From: Chelatococcus reniformis
GTDB lineage: Bacteria; Pseudomonadota; Alphaproteobacteria; Rhizobiales; Beijerinckiaceae
Assembly (NCBI RefSeq): GCF_014640075.1
Contig: NZ_BMGG01000012.1
Location: 127,270-191,269, forward strand
Direction of reading: 5' to 3'
Length of the DNA: 64,000 bases
The position numbers and the translations under genes were made by a program. The notes below the pieces were generated by a model. That model was not told the DNA's origin. It saw only the letters and a list, made by a program, of their open reading frames with translations, and searched no databases. Numbering within the stretch: the stretch's first letter is position 1; the number at the start of each line of letters is the position of its first letter. Below, one piece after another: positions 8,583 to 17,405 of the stretch.

Positions 8583-8966
8583 CTACGCCTCGGCGTAGTT
8601 CGCGACCTCGACCAGGTTGCCGTCCGGATCGCGGAAATAGACCGAGCGCATCGGCCCGCGGGCGCCGGTGCGCGGCACCGGCCCTTCCTCGACGGAGACG
8701 TGGGCGGCGCCGAGGCGGGCGATCAGCGTGCTGAGCGGCGTGTCGGTGATCAGGCAGAAGTCGCCGGCGCCGGCCGTCGGTGCCCGGGCCTTCGGGTCCC
8801 ATTCGCGGCCGACCTCGTGCAGGTTGATCTTCTGCTCGCCGACCTGGAGCGCGCGGCGACCGCCGGCGAAGGTGATCGACGGGATGCCCAGCGCCGCCTC
8901 GTAGAAGCGGCAGGTCGCCTCCGCGTCGGCGACGGTGAGCACGAGGTGGTCGAGGCCGGTGATCAT
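8583..8966 (-). CDS. VOC superfamily (glyoxalase-like) protein
   Basis: A 127-aa single-domain member of the vicinal oxygen chelate fold. The ITGLDHLVLTVAD opening provides the first metal-ligand histidine, DFCLITDTPL occupies the middle strand pair, and VYFRDPDGNLVEV provides the C-terminal glutamate. This spacing resembles GLOD5/fosfomycin-resistance-like VOC proteins more than glyoxalase I. The stop lies 7 bases after the point where dctM ends on the same strand, so it is the promoter-proximal neighbour of nothing obvious and could be co-regulated with the TRAP genes only if they share a downstream end. Substrate unknown. Confidence 0.85.
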   Translation of the reverse strand: MITGLDHLVLTVADAEATCRFYEAALGIPSITFAGGRRALQVGEQKINLHEVGREWDPKARAPTAGAGDFCLITDTPLSTLIARLGAAHVSVEEGPVPRTGARGPMRSVYFRDPDGNLVEVANYAEA

Positions 8967-8973
8967 CGGCGCC

Positions 8974-10299
8974 TCACAGCATGCCGAGCGCCCGCGGCAG
9001 CGCGAGCGACAGGGCGGGAATGTAGGTCACCAGCACCAGGAAGGCGAGCATGGTGAGCAGCCAGGGCATGACGGCGATGGTGAGCTCGGTAATGCCCATG
9101 CGGGTGATGCCCGAGGCGACGTAGAGGTTGAGGCCCACCGGCGGATGGCACATGCCGACCTCCATGTTCACCACCATGATGATGCCGAGATGCACCGGGT
9201 GGATGCCGAGCTTGGCCGCCACCGGGAACAGGATGGGCGCCATGATCAGCACGATCGAGGACGGCTCCATGACGTTGCCGGCGAGCAGCAGCAGCACGTT
9301 GACGACGAGGAGGAAGCCGATCCAGCCCAGGCCCGACTCGGTGATCCAGCCGGTCAGCGCCTGCGGGATCTGCTCGCTGGTCATCAGGAACGAGAACAGC
9401 ACCGCGTTGGTGATGATGTAGAGGATCATCGCGCTCATGTTGGCCGAGGCGAGCAGCACCCGCGGCACGTCCTTGAGCGACATGTCGCCGTAGACGAAGA
9501 CGGCGACGACGAAGGCGTAGACGGCGCTGACCGCCGCCGCCTCGGTCGGGGTGAACATCCCCGAATAGATGCCGCCGAGCACCAGGACGATGAGCAGCAG
9601 CCCCCAGACCGAGCGGCGGAAGGCCGTGAAGCGCTGTGCCCAGCTCGCCCGCGGCAGGCGCGGGTAGTCGTTCTTGTAGGCGCGGTACCAGGTGGTGAGG
9701 CCCAGCGCCATCGCCAGCATCAGGCCGGGCACCACGCCGGCAACGAAGAGCTGGCCGATGGAGGCCGACGACACGCGTTGCCCATCGGGACCGAAGACCA
9801 CGGCGCCGCCCGTCGCCACCGCATAGATCACCATCACGATCGACGGCGGGATGAGGATGCCGAGGGCGCCGGAGGTGGTGACGACGCCGGCGCCGAAGCG
9901 CGGCGGAAAGCCCTGCTTCACCATCGCCGGCAGGATGATCGAGCCGATGGCGATCACCGTCGCCGGGCTCGAGCCGGAGACGGCGGCGAACAGTGCGCAG
10001 GCCATCACCCCGGCGAGCCCCAGCCCGCCGTACCAATGGCCGATGAGCGAGGTAGCGAAGTCGATCATCCGCCGTGCCACGCCGCCGTGGGTGAGGAAGT
10101 TGCCGGCCAGGATGAAGAACGGGATCGCCATGATCTCGAAATTCTCGATGCCGGTGAACAGCTTGAGGCTCACGGCGGCGATCGGCACGTCGGTCATGGT
10201 GAACAGGAAGGTCAGCACCGTGAGCCCGAGCGCGATCGAGATCGGCATGCCGGTCAGCATCAGTACGATCAGCAGGCCGAAGATGATGGCGGCGTTCAC
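8974..10299 (-). CDS. dctM: TRAP transporter large permease subunit
   Basis: The 12-helix ion-coupled permease (441 aa) of a tripartite ATP-independent periplasmic transporter. Typical segments are FFILAGNFLTHGGVARRMIDF, a PATVIAIGSIILPAM re-entrant region, GALGILIPPSIVMVIYAV, FTPTEAAAVSAVYAF, and HPPVGLNLYVASGI. The start is GTG 10299, which overlaps the dctQ stop by four bases (GTGA), showing translational coupling. Together with dctQ and dctP it makes a full DctPQM system for an organic acid. Confidence 0.95.
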   Translation of the reverse strand: MNAAIIFGLLIVLMLTGMPISIALGLTVLTFLFTMTDVPIAAVSLKLFTGIENFEIMAIPFFILAGNFLTHGGVARRMIDFATSLIGHWYGGLGLAGVMACALFAAVSGSSPATVIAIGSIILPAMVKQGFPPRFGAGVVTTSGALGILIPPSIVMVIYAVATGGAVVFGPDGQRVSSASIGQLFVAGVVPGLMLAMALGLTTWYRAYKNDYPRLPRASWAQRFTAFRRSVWGLLLIVLVLGGIYSGMFTPTEAAAVSAVYAFVVAVFVYGDMSLKDVPRVLLASANMSAMILYIITNAVLFSFLMTSEQIPQALTGWITESGLGWIGFLLVVNVLLLLAGNVMEPSSIVLIMAPILFPVAAKLGIHPVHLGIIMVVNMEVGMCHPPVGLNLYVASGITRMGITELTIAVMPWLLTMLAFLVLVTYIPALSLALPRALGML

Positions 10300-10892
10300 G
10301 GGGCGCGGCCCTGCCCGGCGGCGCGGGCGAAGTCCTCCGCCGCCTGCGGGCTCTCCTCCACCCCCTCCACGTGGCCGGGGTCGTGGTGCGGCAGCTCGCC
10401 GGTCCTCATGTAGGTCACGAACACCTGCAGGAAGCGGAAGCACATCAGGAAGGAGCCGAGGGGAATGCAGAGATAGACGATCCAGCTCGGCACCTCGAGG
10501 TCGGGCGAGGTCTGCTCCGTGCCCATCAGGCCATGGACGAAGCCGGCTCCGAGCGTCCCGATGATGCCGGTGAACAGCGCCCCGGCGAGCAGGCCGAAGC
10601 CGATCACCCATTTGCGGTGCGCCGGGCCGAGCTGGTTGACCGCCACGTCGACGCCGACGTGGATGCCGGTGCGAACGCCGTAGGCCGCGCCGAACTTGGC
10701 CATCCACACGAACATGTAGATGCAGAGCTCCTGCGCCCACGACAGGTGGATGGGCGCCAGCAGCGGATACAGGAAGGAGATCCCCGAGCCGTAGCGATGC
10801 ACGACGGCGACGAAGATGATCAACGTCGCCGCCGCCATCAGGCTGGCGATCAGCACCTCCTCGAGCCGGTCGAGGATCCGCAGGAGGATCAT
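10296..10892 (-). CDS. dctQ: TRAP transporter small permease subunit
   Basis: Four-helix membrane subunit of 198 aa that bridges the binding protein and DctM. Hydrophobic helices lie at about residues 15-40, 50-70, 95-120 and 135-160, with SWAQELCIYMFVWMAKFGAA matching the family's second helix (W.EE/QEL..). ATG 10892 is chosen because GGAGGATC-like purines surround it and because the longer upstream extension is only palindromic repeat sequence. The C-terminal 35 residues (HHDPGHVEGVEES onward) are acidic and cytoplasmic. Confidence 0.9.
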   Translation of the reverse strand: MILLRILDRLEEVLIASLMAAATLIIFVAVVHRYGSGISFLYPLLAPIHLSWAQELCIYMFVWMAKFGAAYGVRTGIHVGVDVAVNQLGPAHRKWVIGFGLLAGALFTGIIGTLGAGFVHGLMGTEQTSPDLEVPSWIVYLCIPLGSFLMCFRFLQVFVTYMRTGELPHHDPGHVEGVEESPQAAEDFARAAGQGRAP

Positions 10893-10928
10893 CGGTTCAG
10901 GCCGACGATGCGCGAGCGTTGTCCTGGT

Positions 10929-11028
10929 CGATGAATGGCCGGGTCGAGCCCGGCCATGACGGCAGAAAGGTTGATGGCCGACCGTCCAGCGTCGTGGCCG
11001 GGCATGACCTAGCCATCCATCCACTCAT
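10929..11028. repeat. Two palindrome units of family C between dctP and dctQ
   Basis: ATGGCCGGGTCGAGCCCGGC at about 10936 and GTGGCCGGGCATGACCTAGC at about 10993 form two hairpin-capable units with the CCATCCATCCACTC tail typical of this family. They fill the dctP-dctQ spacer and may lower expression of the permease genes relative to dctP. Confidence 0.65.
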
Positions 11029-11042
11029 GAACCTTGCGGCAA

Positions 11043-12056
11043 TCACTGGGTGCCACCCTTGGCTTCCTTCTGGAACTCGGCGATGACGTCCTTGCCGACC
11101 CGGCCGGCCATCTCGGCAAGGACCGGCTCGAGGGCCTTGCGCCAGGCGTCCTTCTGCTCGCCCGTCAGGGTGATGAACTCGATCTTGCCGGAGGCCTTCA
11201 TCGCCGCCAGCGCCTCGTCGTTCTCCTTCTGCGAGATCTCGTTGGCGTAGGCGGTCGCCTCGGCCATGGCCTTCTCCAGCTGCGGCTTCACGTCCGCCGG
11301 CAGGCCGTCCCAGAACTTCTTGTTGGCGATCACCGCATAGCCGATGTAGCCGTGGTCGGAGAGCGTGCCGTACTTCTGCACCTCGTAGTGCTTTTGCGTA
11401 TACATGTTGGAGGGGGTGTTCTCGGAGCCGTCGACGACGCCGGTCTGCATCGCGGGATAGACCTCCGAGAAGGCCATGACCTGCGGGATGGCGCCGAGCG
11501 CCCGGAACTGCGCCTCAAGCACCTTGGACGACTGGATCCGCATCTTCAGCCCGCGGAAATCCTCGGGCTGGCGCAGCGGCTTGTTGGCGCTCATGATCTT
11601 GAAGCCGTTGTCCCAATAGGCGAGCCCGACAATGCCCTTGGCGTCGAGCCTGCCGAGCAGCTTCTTGCCGAGCGGCCCGTCCGTGACTTTGCGCAGGCCC
11701 GCCTTGTCCGGGATGATGAAAGGCAGGTCGAAGACCTCGAACTCCTTGGCGCCCAGCGGGCCGAACTTGGCGAGGGAGGGCGCCAGCATCTGCACGGCGC
11801 CGAGCTGCAAGGCCTCGAGCTCCTCCTTGTCCTTGTAGAGCTGCGAGTTCGGATAGACGTCGACCTTGACCCGGCCGCTCGTGTATTTCTCAGCCAGCTC
11901 CTTGAACTTGTCGGCGCCCTTGCCCTTGGGCGTGTCGGGCGCCACCACGTGACTGAATTTGATGACGATGGGCGATTGGGCGCCGGCCGGCAGGGCGACC
12001 GCGGCGGCGACGGCGCCCAGGGCGGTCGCCGCCAGGGCGGCAACGAACTTGTTCAT
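11043..12056 (-). CDS. dctP: TRAP transporter substrate-binding protein
   Basis: Periplasmic solute receptor of 337 aa. Residues 1-26 are a signal peptide (AGAQ cleavage region). The mature protein opens IVIKFSHVVAPDTPKGKGAD, and carries the family's central block around LKMRIQSSKVLEAQFRALGA with the conserved arginine that binds the ligand carboxylate, then VYPAMQTGVVDGSENTPSN. These fit the C4-dicarboxylate/2-oxo-acid DctP branch. GGGGAG eleven bases before ATG serves as RBS. It is first in dctP-dctQ-dctM. The exact organic acid is not predictable. Confidence 0.94.
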   Translation of the reverse strand: MNKFVAALAATALGAVAAAVALPAGAQSPIVIKFSHVVAPDTPKGKGADKFKELAEKYTSGRVKVDVYPNSQLYKDKEELEALQLGAVQMLAPSLAKFGPLGAKEFEVFDLPFIIPDKAGLRKVTDGPLGKKLLGRLDAKGIVGLAYWDNGFKIMSANKPLRQPEDFRGLKMRIQSSKVLEAQFRALGAIPQVMAFSEVYPAMQTGVVDGSENTPSNMYTQKHYEVQKYGTLSDHGYIGYAVIANKKFWDGLPADVKPQLEKAMAEATAYANEISQKENDEALAAMKASGKIEFITLTGEQKDAWRKALEPVLAEMAGRVGKDVIAEFQKEAKGGTQ

Positions 12057-12215
12057 GGCGTCTACTCCCCGGATCCTTGATCAGGGCCCCCCTGCTGACG
12101 CGCCCCGCCCCCCGGGACGCACGACGATTGCCCGCAGTATGGTCGGCTGGCGCTCGGCGGCACAAGGCCCGTCCCTTCTGACCTTCGTCGCATGCGCGAG
12201 CCGCCCGGCGCCGGG

Positions 12216-13988
12216 CTATCGCTGCGCGGCGCCCGGCGACGCCGCGGGGCCCCTCTCGACGTGGCGTGCGGCGCCGACCAGGACGATGTCCATGGCCGCC
12301 GCGACGCCTTTCACCTCGAAGCGACGCACGTCGAGATCGGCCGTGGCGATGCCGGCGGCCTCGACCGTCGGCTGCGAGACGGCGAGTTGCACGTTCTCGC
12401 TCTTGGCGATGGCCTCGAGGCGGCTCGCGACGTTAACCGTCGGGCCGATCACCGTGATCGACGCCGCCGCCCCCCAGCCGATCTTGCCGACGATAAGCGG
12501 CCCCGCATGCAGGCCCATGGCGACCGCGAGCGGGGCGCCGAGCTCCGGCTCGAGATCCGCGTTCAGGCGGTCGAGCGCCCTGTCAACCGCAGCTGCGGCC
12601 CGCAGCGCCGCGGCGCTGGCCCCGCCGACGCCGCGCGTATCCTCGAACAGGGCGAGGAGGCCATCGCCGATGTATTTCTCGATCCTCCCGCCGGATTGCT
12701 CGATGGCGCCTCCGAGGGTCTGGAACACCCGGTTCAGGATGAACACGACGTCGTAGGGCAGCTTCTCCTCGCTCAGCCGCGTGAAGCCGCGAATGTCGAC
12801 GAACAGCACGGCGAAGGTGCGCTCGACGCCGGTCGCCTCGGACCGCGCGGCCTCGCGCATGTCCGCCAGCCGCTGGTCGGGCAGCAGGCGAAGCACGGTC
12901 GCCGCCCTCCATGGCCGCGCCTGGCAGGCCAGCCGCACGTCCGGATCGGCGCCGATGGCGCGCAGCGTCCTCCGCTCCGCCTCGGCCGGCGGCGACAGGC
13001 CGGCAAGCCCGTCGAGCACGCGCACCCGGCAGGTCGAGCAGCGCGCCCGGCCGCCGCATACGGCGAGGTGCGGGACGGCGTTGGCGCGGCTGATCTCGAG
13101 CAGCGTCCGTCCCGGTACCGTGAGCACGCGCGGGCCGGCGAAATATTGCACGGGAATGCGCCGGCGGGTGCGCGACCACGCCATGCGCGCAGCCAGCACC
13201 GCGAGCGCGGCGGCCACCAGCGCGTAGAAGCCGAAGCGCGCCTGCTGGCGCCACCCCTCCAGCCTGTCCTCGGCCGCCGCAGTCGGCCATTGCGTTCGCT
13301 CCTTGAGCGCCGCCAGCGTCGCCGGATCGGACATGGCCTCGGCGACGTCGCGGCCCTGCACCAGGAAGCCGGTGAGCGCCAGGACCGGCACCAGGACGGC
13401 ACCGACGAGCAGGAACGGAGCGATGCGGCCGTAGCCGGGGGCGAGGCGCAGCCAGAAGTGCATCCCCAGGCAACCGTGGATCCAGACGATCAGCAACAGG
13501 AGCGATTGGTTGACGGCGCTGGCGGGCCACAGCCGCGTCAGCTCGTAGACATAATCGTCGTCGACGCCGAAGGCCGTTGCGGCGAACCGTGTGCCGACGA
13601 TGTGGGGCAGCAGCAGGAACGGGATGGCGAGGCCGAGGCCGACCTGCAGCCACTCCCATGGCTTGAGCGCCAGGTTGCCGCGGCCGGCCACCTTCACCAA
13701 TGCAAGGCCTGCATGCACGACCAGCGCGAGCCCCAGGACGATGGAGCCGGGCAGCGAGCGGGTGACGGCCACGCGCCAGTTCTGCGCGGCGATCATCACC
13801 TCGAGGCTGACGATGCCGAGCGCCGTGTTGAGGAAGTGGGTCAGCGCGAAGGCGAACAGGACGAGGCCGGACAGGAGCCGCAGCCGCTGGGTGACCGAAC
13901 CGTGGAGCAGCAGGCCCCCGGCCCCATCGCCGCGGCCGCCGTGCCGTTCTCGCACCATCGCACCTGTTCTCGTCATCGATTCCCACAC
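12216..13988 (-). CDS. cyaC: Membrane redox-type adenylyl cyclase: diheme anchor, [2Fe-2S] ferredoxin domain, class III cyclase domain
   Basis: A 590-aa three-part protein. Residues 35-270 hold about six transmembrane helices with histidines at 51, 92, 129, 171 and 177, placed like the heme b ligands of succinate dehydrogenase anchors. Residues 280-365 are a plant-type ferredoxin domain with C311, C317, C320 and C355. Residues 390-575 are a class III cyclase domain with metal aspartates D398 and D442 (FVDIRGF and KYIGDGLLALF), the GLHAGPLIVG strand and ITVIGPTVNVASRLE. This is the architecture of S. meliloti CyaC, described as a redox-regulated, quinone-responsive adenylyl cyclase; by family it should make cAMP. 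Start ATG 13988 or 13976 cannot be separated. Confidence 0.9.
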   Translation of the reverse strand: MWESMTRTGAMVRERHGGRGDGAGGLLLHGSVTQRLRLLSGLVLFAFALTHFLNTALGIVSLEVMIAAQNWRVAVTRSLPGSIVLGLALVVHAGLALVKVAGRGNLALKPWEWLQVGLGLAIPFLLLPHIVGTRFAATAFGVDDDYVYELTRLWPASAVNQSLLLLIVWIHGCLGMHFWLRLAPGYGRIAPFLLVGAVLVPVLALTGFLVQGRDVAEAMSDPATLAALKERTQWPTAAAEDRLEGWRQQARFGFYALVAAALAVLAARMAWSRTRRRIPVQYFAGPRVLTVPGRTLLEISRANAVPHLAVCGGRARCSTCRVRVLDGLAGLSPPAEAERRTLRAIGADPDVRLACQARPWRAATVLRLLPDQRLADMREAARSEATGVERTFAVLFVDIRGFTRLSEEKLPYDVVFILNRVFQTLGGAIEQSGGRIEKYIGDGLLALFEDTRGVGGASAAALRAAAAVDRALDRLNADLEPELGAPLAVAMGLHAGPLIVGKIGWGAAASITVIGPTVNVASRLEAIAKSENVQLAVSQPTVEAAGIATADLDVRRFEVKGVAAAMDIVLVGAARHVERGPAASPGAAQR

Positions 13989-14360
13989 TGTCCGCGCCCG
14001 TCGTCGGGAGTGCCGGAGCGGCGGGCCCTCCGCCGGTGCCTCCGACCCGACCGAATCAGTCGATCGCGCGGCGCTCCAATGTCACAGAGTTGGAGCGTTC
14101 GCGCCTGGCTGCATGACATCGGCCGGTTCGGCCATAGCAGGTGCTGCCCGCTCGTTGCGGCGGGATCGCGGCGGATGGACACGTTGGCGGCGCAGGATCT
14201 CGGCCAGGCTACCCGGCCATCGGCGCCGGCGCGTCGAGAAAGCCGGACCGGATTGCCCGATGCAGGCGACGCGTTCATCCTACCGCATGATCACCCCTCG
14301 CCACCGCAGCCGCATCGCGGGCCTGATCAGGATGCGCAGGTCCCGCAAGGCCGCCACGCC
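13989..14360. other. Divergent intergenic region, cyclase/mobA
   Basis: 372 bases between the cyclase (minus) and mobA (plus), presumably with both promoters. The only structure I can support is a perfect inverted repeat, CGCTCCAA at 14072-14079 and TTGGAGCG at 14090-14097, with a 10-base spacer. No coding frame here looks real. Confidence 0.5.
14072..14097. repeat. Perfect 8-bp inverted repeat with 10-base loop
   Basis: CGCTCCAA and TTGGAGCG flank TGTCACAGAG. It could be a regulator site or another short dispersed palindrome; its position between divergent genes allows either. Confidence 0.5.
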
Positions 14361-14978
14361 ATGAGCGAGAGCGTCGCGGGCCTCGTCCTGGCCGGTGGTC
14401 TGTCGCGCCGCATGGGGGCCGACAAGCCGCTATGCCCACTCGGCGGGCGGCCGCTGATCGCCCACGTCATCGAGCGCCTGGAGCCGCAATGCGGTGGCGG
14501 CCTCGTGCTCAATGCCAACGGCGGCGCCGGACGCTACGCCGCTTTCGGGCTTCCGGTGGTGCCCGACGGGATCCCGGGATTCGCCGGGCCACTGGCCGGC
14601 ATCCTCGCCGGCATGGACCACCTCGCCGCCCGGCGCCCGGCCGTGGCACTGATGGTCAGTGCCCCGGCCGATGCCCCGTTCCTGCCGCGCGACCTGGTGG
14701 CGCGGCTCACGGCCGCGCGGGCCGCCGCGGGCGTGGAGGTTGCGGTCGCCGCATCCGCGGGACGCGACCATCCGGTCGTCGCCCTGTGGCCCGTGGCGCT
14801 CCGCGACGCTCTGCGGGAGGCCTTGGCGCAGGGCCTGCGCCGGGTCGGGATGTTCGCGGCGCAACGGCGAGCGGTGACGGCGGACTGGCCGGCCGAGCCG
14901 GTCGACCCCTTTTTCAACGCCAACACGGCCGACGAGCTCGAGGCCGCCGAACGGCTGGCGGCGCTCAGGCCGCGGTGA
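14361..14978 (+). CDS. mobA: Molybdenum cofactor guanylyltransferase
   Basis: Attaches GMP to Mo-molybdopterin to form the bis-MGD precursor used by DMSO-reductase-family enzymes such as NasA encoded later in this window (205 aa, cytoplasmic). The N-terminal GTP-binding signature LVLAGGLSRRMGADKPLCPL is intact, followed by VVPDGIPGFAGPLAGILAGM and SAPADAPFLPRDLVARL, and the C-terminal FFNANTADEL motif. ATG 14361 has AAGG ten bases upstream. The 3' end overlaps the convergent TusA-like gene by 14 bases. Confidence 0.95.
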   Translation: MSESVAGLVLAGGLSRRMGADKPLCPLGGRPLIAHVIERLEPQCGGGLVLNANGGAGRYAAFGLPVVPDGIPGFAGPLAGILAGMDHLAARRPAVALMVSAPADAPFLPRDLVARLTAARAAAGVEVAVAASAGRDHPVVALWPVALRDALREALAQGLRRVGMFAAQRRAVTADWPAEPVDPFFNANTADELEAAERLAALRPR

Positions 14979-15201
14979 CGCCGGCCCGCCGCTCGACCAC
15001 GAACACGAAGGCGCCGTCGCGCTCACCCTGGCTCAGCAGCAGGTCGCCGCTCTCGCGTACCGCGTTGGGGATGTCGATCTGCGCCAGCGGGTCGGTGCAG
15101 AGCACCATGAGCGCCTCGCCGGCCGGCAGCCGGCGCAGCGCCCGCCGCAGCTTGAGCGCCGGCAGGGGGCATTTCAGGCCCTTGAGATCGAGCTCGCGCA
15201 C
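14965..15201 (-). CDS. TusA-like sulfurtransferase (SirA/YeeD/TusA family)
   Basis: A 78-aa protein whose opening VRELDLKGLKCPLPALKLRR contains the CPxP motif (C-P-L-P, residues 10-13) that carries a persulfide in this family. The rest matches the two-layer alpha/beta fold of about 75 aa (TDPLAQIDIPNAV; FVFVVERR). GTG 15201 is used because no ATG exists near the motif and the gene then starts 13 bases after the metW stop. It may hand sulfur to tRNA thiolation, molybdenum cofactor or other acceptors; the last residue differs from E. coli TusA enough that I do not assign the symbol. Confidence 0.87.
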   Translation of the reverse strand: MRELDLKGLKCPLPALKLRRALRRLPAGEALMVLCTDPLAQIDIPNAVRESGDLLLSQGERDGAFVFVVERRAGVTAA

Positions 15202-15214
15202 GTCCGACCGCCGC

Positions 15215-15904
15215 TCAGGGGCGCCGGGCCGGCACGCCGCCGCGCCGCAGCAGGAACACGCCCTGGGCGCCGAACAGGTTCCAGATCCACCAGGGTGCAT
15301 CGACGCGCACGCGGCTGCCGCCCGCATCCAGCGCGAACGAGCGCTCCATGACGATGTCCGCCTTCTCGCACAGGGACACGAAGTCGCGGATGGTGCACAG
15401 GTGGATGTTGGGCGTGTCGTACCAGGCGAACGGCATGTTGGGCGTCACCGGCATATGGCCGGCGAAACCGACCTGCAGGCGGATGCGCCAGTGGCCGAAA
15501 TTGGGGAACGACACGATCGCCCGGCGGCCGATGCGCAGCATCTGCTCCAGCACCTGGCGCGGGTGACGTGTCGCCTGCAAGGTCTGCGACAGCACCACAT
15601 AGTCGAAGGCGTCGTCGGGATAGGCGCCGAGGTCGGTGTCCGCGTCCCCCTGGATGACCGAGAGGCCGCGGGCGACGCAGCTGTTGACGCCTTCGCGCGA
15701 CAATTCGATGCCGCGCCCGTCGACGCCGCGCTCGCGCTCCAGCAGCTCGAGCAGGGCGCCGTCGCCGCAGCCGACGTCGAGCACGCGGGCGCCGCGCTCC
15801 ACCATGTCGGCCACCAGCAGCAGGTCGACGCGCCGGGCAGTGGGGGGCAGGACGGCGGAGGGCGTCGACGGCTCCGCCTTCGCCGCGGCACGATCCTCGC
15901 TCAC
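15215..15904 (-). CDS. metW: Methionine biosynthesis protein MetW
   Basis: SAM-dependent-methyltransferase-fold protein of 229 aa, known in many bacteria as the partner of MetX for homoserine acylation. Motif I is [15 protein letters not shown] at residues 42-56; [33 protein letters not shown] and [14 protein letters not shown] are diagnostic MetW blocks. Its ATG overlaps the metX stop by four bases (ATGA), so it is translationally coupled and controlled by the SAM-II leader upstream of metX. Confidence 0.96.
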   Translation of the reverse strand: MSEDRAAAKAEPSTPSAVLPPTARRVDLLLVADMVERGARVLDVGCGDGALLELLERERGVDGRGIELSREGVNSCVARGLSVIQGDADTDLGAYPDDAFDYVVLSQTLQATRHPRQVLEQMLRIGRRAIVSFPNFGHWRIRLQVGFAGHMPVTPNMPFAWYDTPNIHLCTIRDFVSLCEKADIVMERSFALDAGGSRVRVDAPWWIWNLFGAQGVFLLRRGGVPARRP

Positions 15905-17124
15905 AGGCCGCGCGCCCGGGCGGCGGCGGCCAGGAAGCCGCCGGTCGTCGCAAACAATTCCGGCTCGTCGAGCAGGAACGCGTCATGGCCCTTGTCGGTC
16001 TCGATCTCGACGAAGCTCACGGACGCGGCCACCGCGTTGAGGGCGTGCACGATGGCCCGCGAGCCGGCGGTGGGGAACAGCCAGTCGGAGGTGAAGGACA
16101 CGACGCAGAAGCGCGTGCGGCTGCCCGTGAAGGCGTTGGCCAGCACGCCGCCGTAGTCGGCGGCAAGGTCGAAATAGTCCATGGCGCGCGTGAGGTAGAG
16201 GTAGCTGTTGGCGTCGAAGCGCTCGACGAAGGCCTCGCCCTGGTAGCGCAAATAGCTTTCCACCTGGAAGTCGGCATCGAAGGAGAAGGTCGGGGCCGCG
16301 CGGTCCTGCAGCCGCCGGCCGAACTTGCGGTGCAGCGTGGCCTCGGAGAGATAGGTGATGTGGGCGCCCATGCGCGCCACGGCGAGCCCTTTCGACGGCT
16401 TGGCGCCGTCGACGAAGTAGCGGCCGCCGCGCCAGTCCGGATCCGCCATCACCGCCTGGCGGCCGACCTCGTGGAAAGCGATGTTCTGAGCGGAGTGGAT
16501 GCAGGCGGTGGCGATCGGGATGGCGGCGAACACCCGCTCGGGGAAGCTCGCCGCCCATTGCAGCACCTGCATGCCGCCCATCGAGCCACCGACGACGCAG
16601 AACAGGTTGTCGATGCCCAGGCGGTCGAGCAGCAGCGCCTGGGCCCGCACCATGTCGCGCACGGTGACCACGGGGAAGTCGAGGCCGTAGGGCTCGCCCG
16701 TCGCCGGGTTGAGCGAGGCGGGGCCGGTGGTGCCGAGGCAGCCGCCGACGACGTTGGCGCAGATCACGAAGAAGCGGTCGGTGTCGACCGGCCGGCCCGG
16801 GCCGACGAGCGTCTCCCACCAGCCCCGCTTGCCGGTGACCGGGTGGATGTTGGCCACGTGCTGGTCGCCCGTCAGGGCGTGGCAGACGAGGATGGCGTTG
16901 GAGCGGGCGGCGTTGAGCGTGCCGTAGGTCTGGTAGGCGATCTGCCAGGGCGCCAGCAGCACACCGGCGTCCATGGCGAGCGGCCGATCGGCGCCGAACG
17001 CCATCACCGGGCTCGACGGCGCGTCGGCCTCCGATCCGGCCGGTGCCGGTTCGGCCGCGTCGCCGCGGCGGCCGAGGCGATGCGGAGGAGGATCAGGAAG
17101 CGGATGTGCAGACGCCACGACCAT
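15901..17124 (-). CDS. metX: Homoserine O-acyltransferase
   Basis: Acylates the hydroxyl of L-homoserine from acetyl- or succinyl-CoA, committing it to methionine (407 aa). Alpha/beta-hydrolase fold with nucleophile S181 in [12 protein letters not shown], the aspartate in FTSDWLFP and the histidine in DKGHDAFLL. The MetZ partner in this genome is an O-succinylhomoserine sulfhydrylase, so the acyl donor may be succinyl-CoA even though the gene is of the metX family. ATG 17124 follows GGGAGG by two bases, a tight spacing; the GTG at 17118 with eight-base spacing is a serious alternative. A SAM-II aptamer and a terminator hairpin lie directly upstream. Confidence 0.95.
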   Translation of the reverse strand: MVVASAHPLPDPPPHRLGRRGDAAEPAPAGSEADAPSSPVMAFGADRPLAMDAGVLLAPWQIAYQTYGTLNAARSNAILVCHALTGDQHVANIHPVTGKRGWWETLVGPGRPVDTDRFFVICANVVGGCLGTTGPASLNPATGEPYGLDFPVVTVRDMVRAQALLLDRLGIDNLFCVVGGSMGGMQVLQWAASFPERVFAAIPIATACIHSAQNIAFHEVGRQAVMADPDWRGGRYFVDGAKPSKGLAVARMGAHITYLSEATLHRKFGRRLQDRAAPTFSFDADFQVESYLRYQGEAFVERFDANSYLYLTRAMDYFDLAADYGGVLANAFTGSRTRFCVVSFTSDWLFPTAGSRAIVHALNAVAASVSFVEIETDKGHDAFLLDEPELFATTGGFLAAAARARGL

Positions 17125-17142
17125 GGCCTCCCGGACAGCGCA

Positions 17143-17180
17143 CAAAAAACCCGGCCGGATATGTGCATCGGGGCCGGGTC
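17143..17180 (-). terminator. Intrinsic-terminator-like hairpin in the metX leader
   Basis: Read on the minus strand, ACCCGGCC (17179-17172) pairs perfectly with GGCCGGGT (17156-17149) and is followed by TTTTTT. It lies between the SAM-II aptamer and the metX start, the place expected of an expression platform. The same hairpin recurs before metZ. Confidence 0.85.
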
Positions 17181-17197
17181 AACAAAGCTGTCCACGG

Positions 17198-17252
17198 CCC
17201 TTTAGCGATTTGTTTAACGTGGCTGCAAGCCGGCCGGCCAAATCACCACAAT
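17198..17252 (-). promoter_or_regulatory. SAM-II riboswitch aptamer upstream of metX
   Basis: The minus strand carries the conserved SAM-II (metA-element) core: GTGATTTGG, then GGCTTGCAGCCACGTTAAAC, then AAATCGCTAAAG. These are the P1 arm, the loop/P2 pseudoknot and the 3' strand of the known aptamer, which binds S-adenosylmethionine and switches off methionine genes in alphaproteobacteria. A second copy, almost identical, precedes metZ at 45483-45534. Confidence 0.95.
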
Positions 17253-17405
17253 GGTTTCGATTAGGCCGTGCCGACACATCAGTCAAGTCGTTCGCTATAG
17301 CGGACAGCGGCCACGCCGCACCCTGGCCTGGCGGCTTTCTCCGCCGCCCAAAGGGGCCTACAAGCCGCTGGAACGCGTCCCGGCAATCCTTGAGACTGGA
17401 CCGCC

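Noticed and set aside
12192..14360. Long plus-strand frame leading into mobA
   Set aside because: Antisense to the cyclase gene; only the part from 14361 resembles a known protein.
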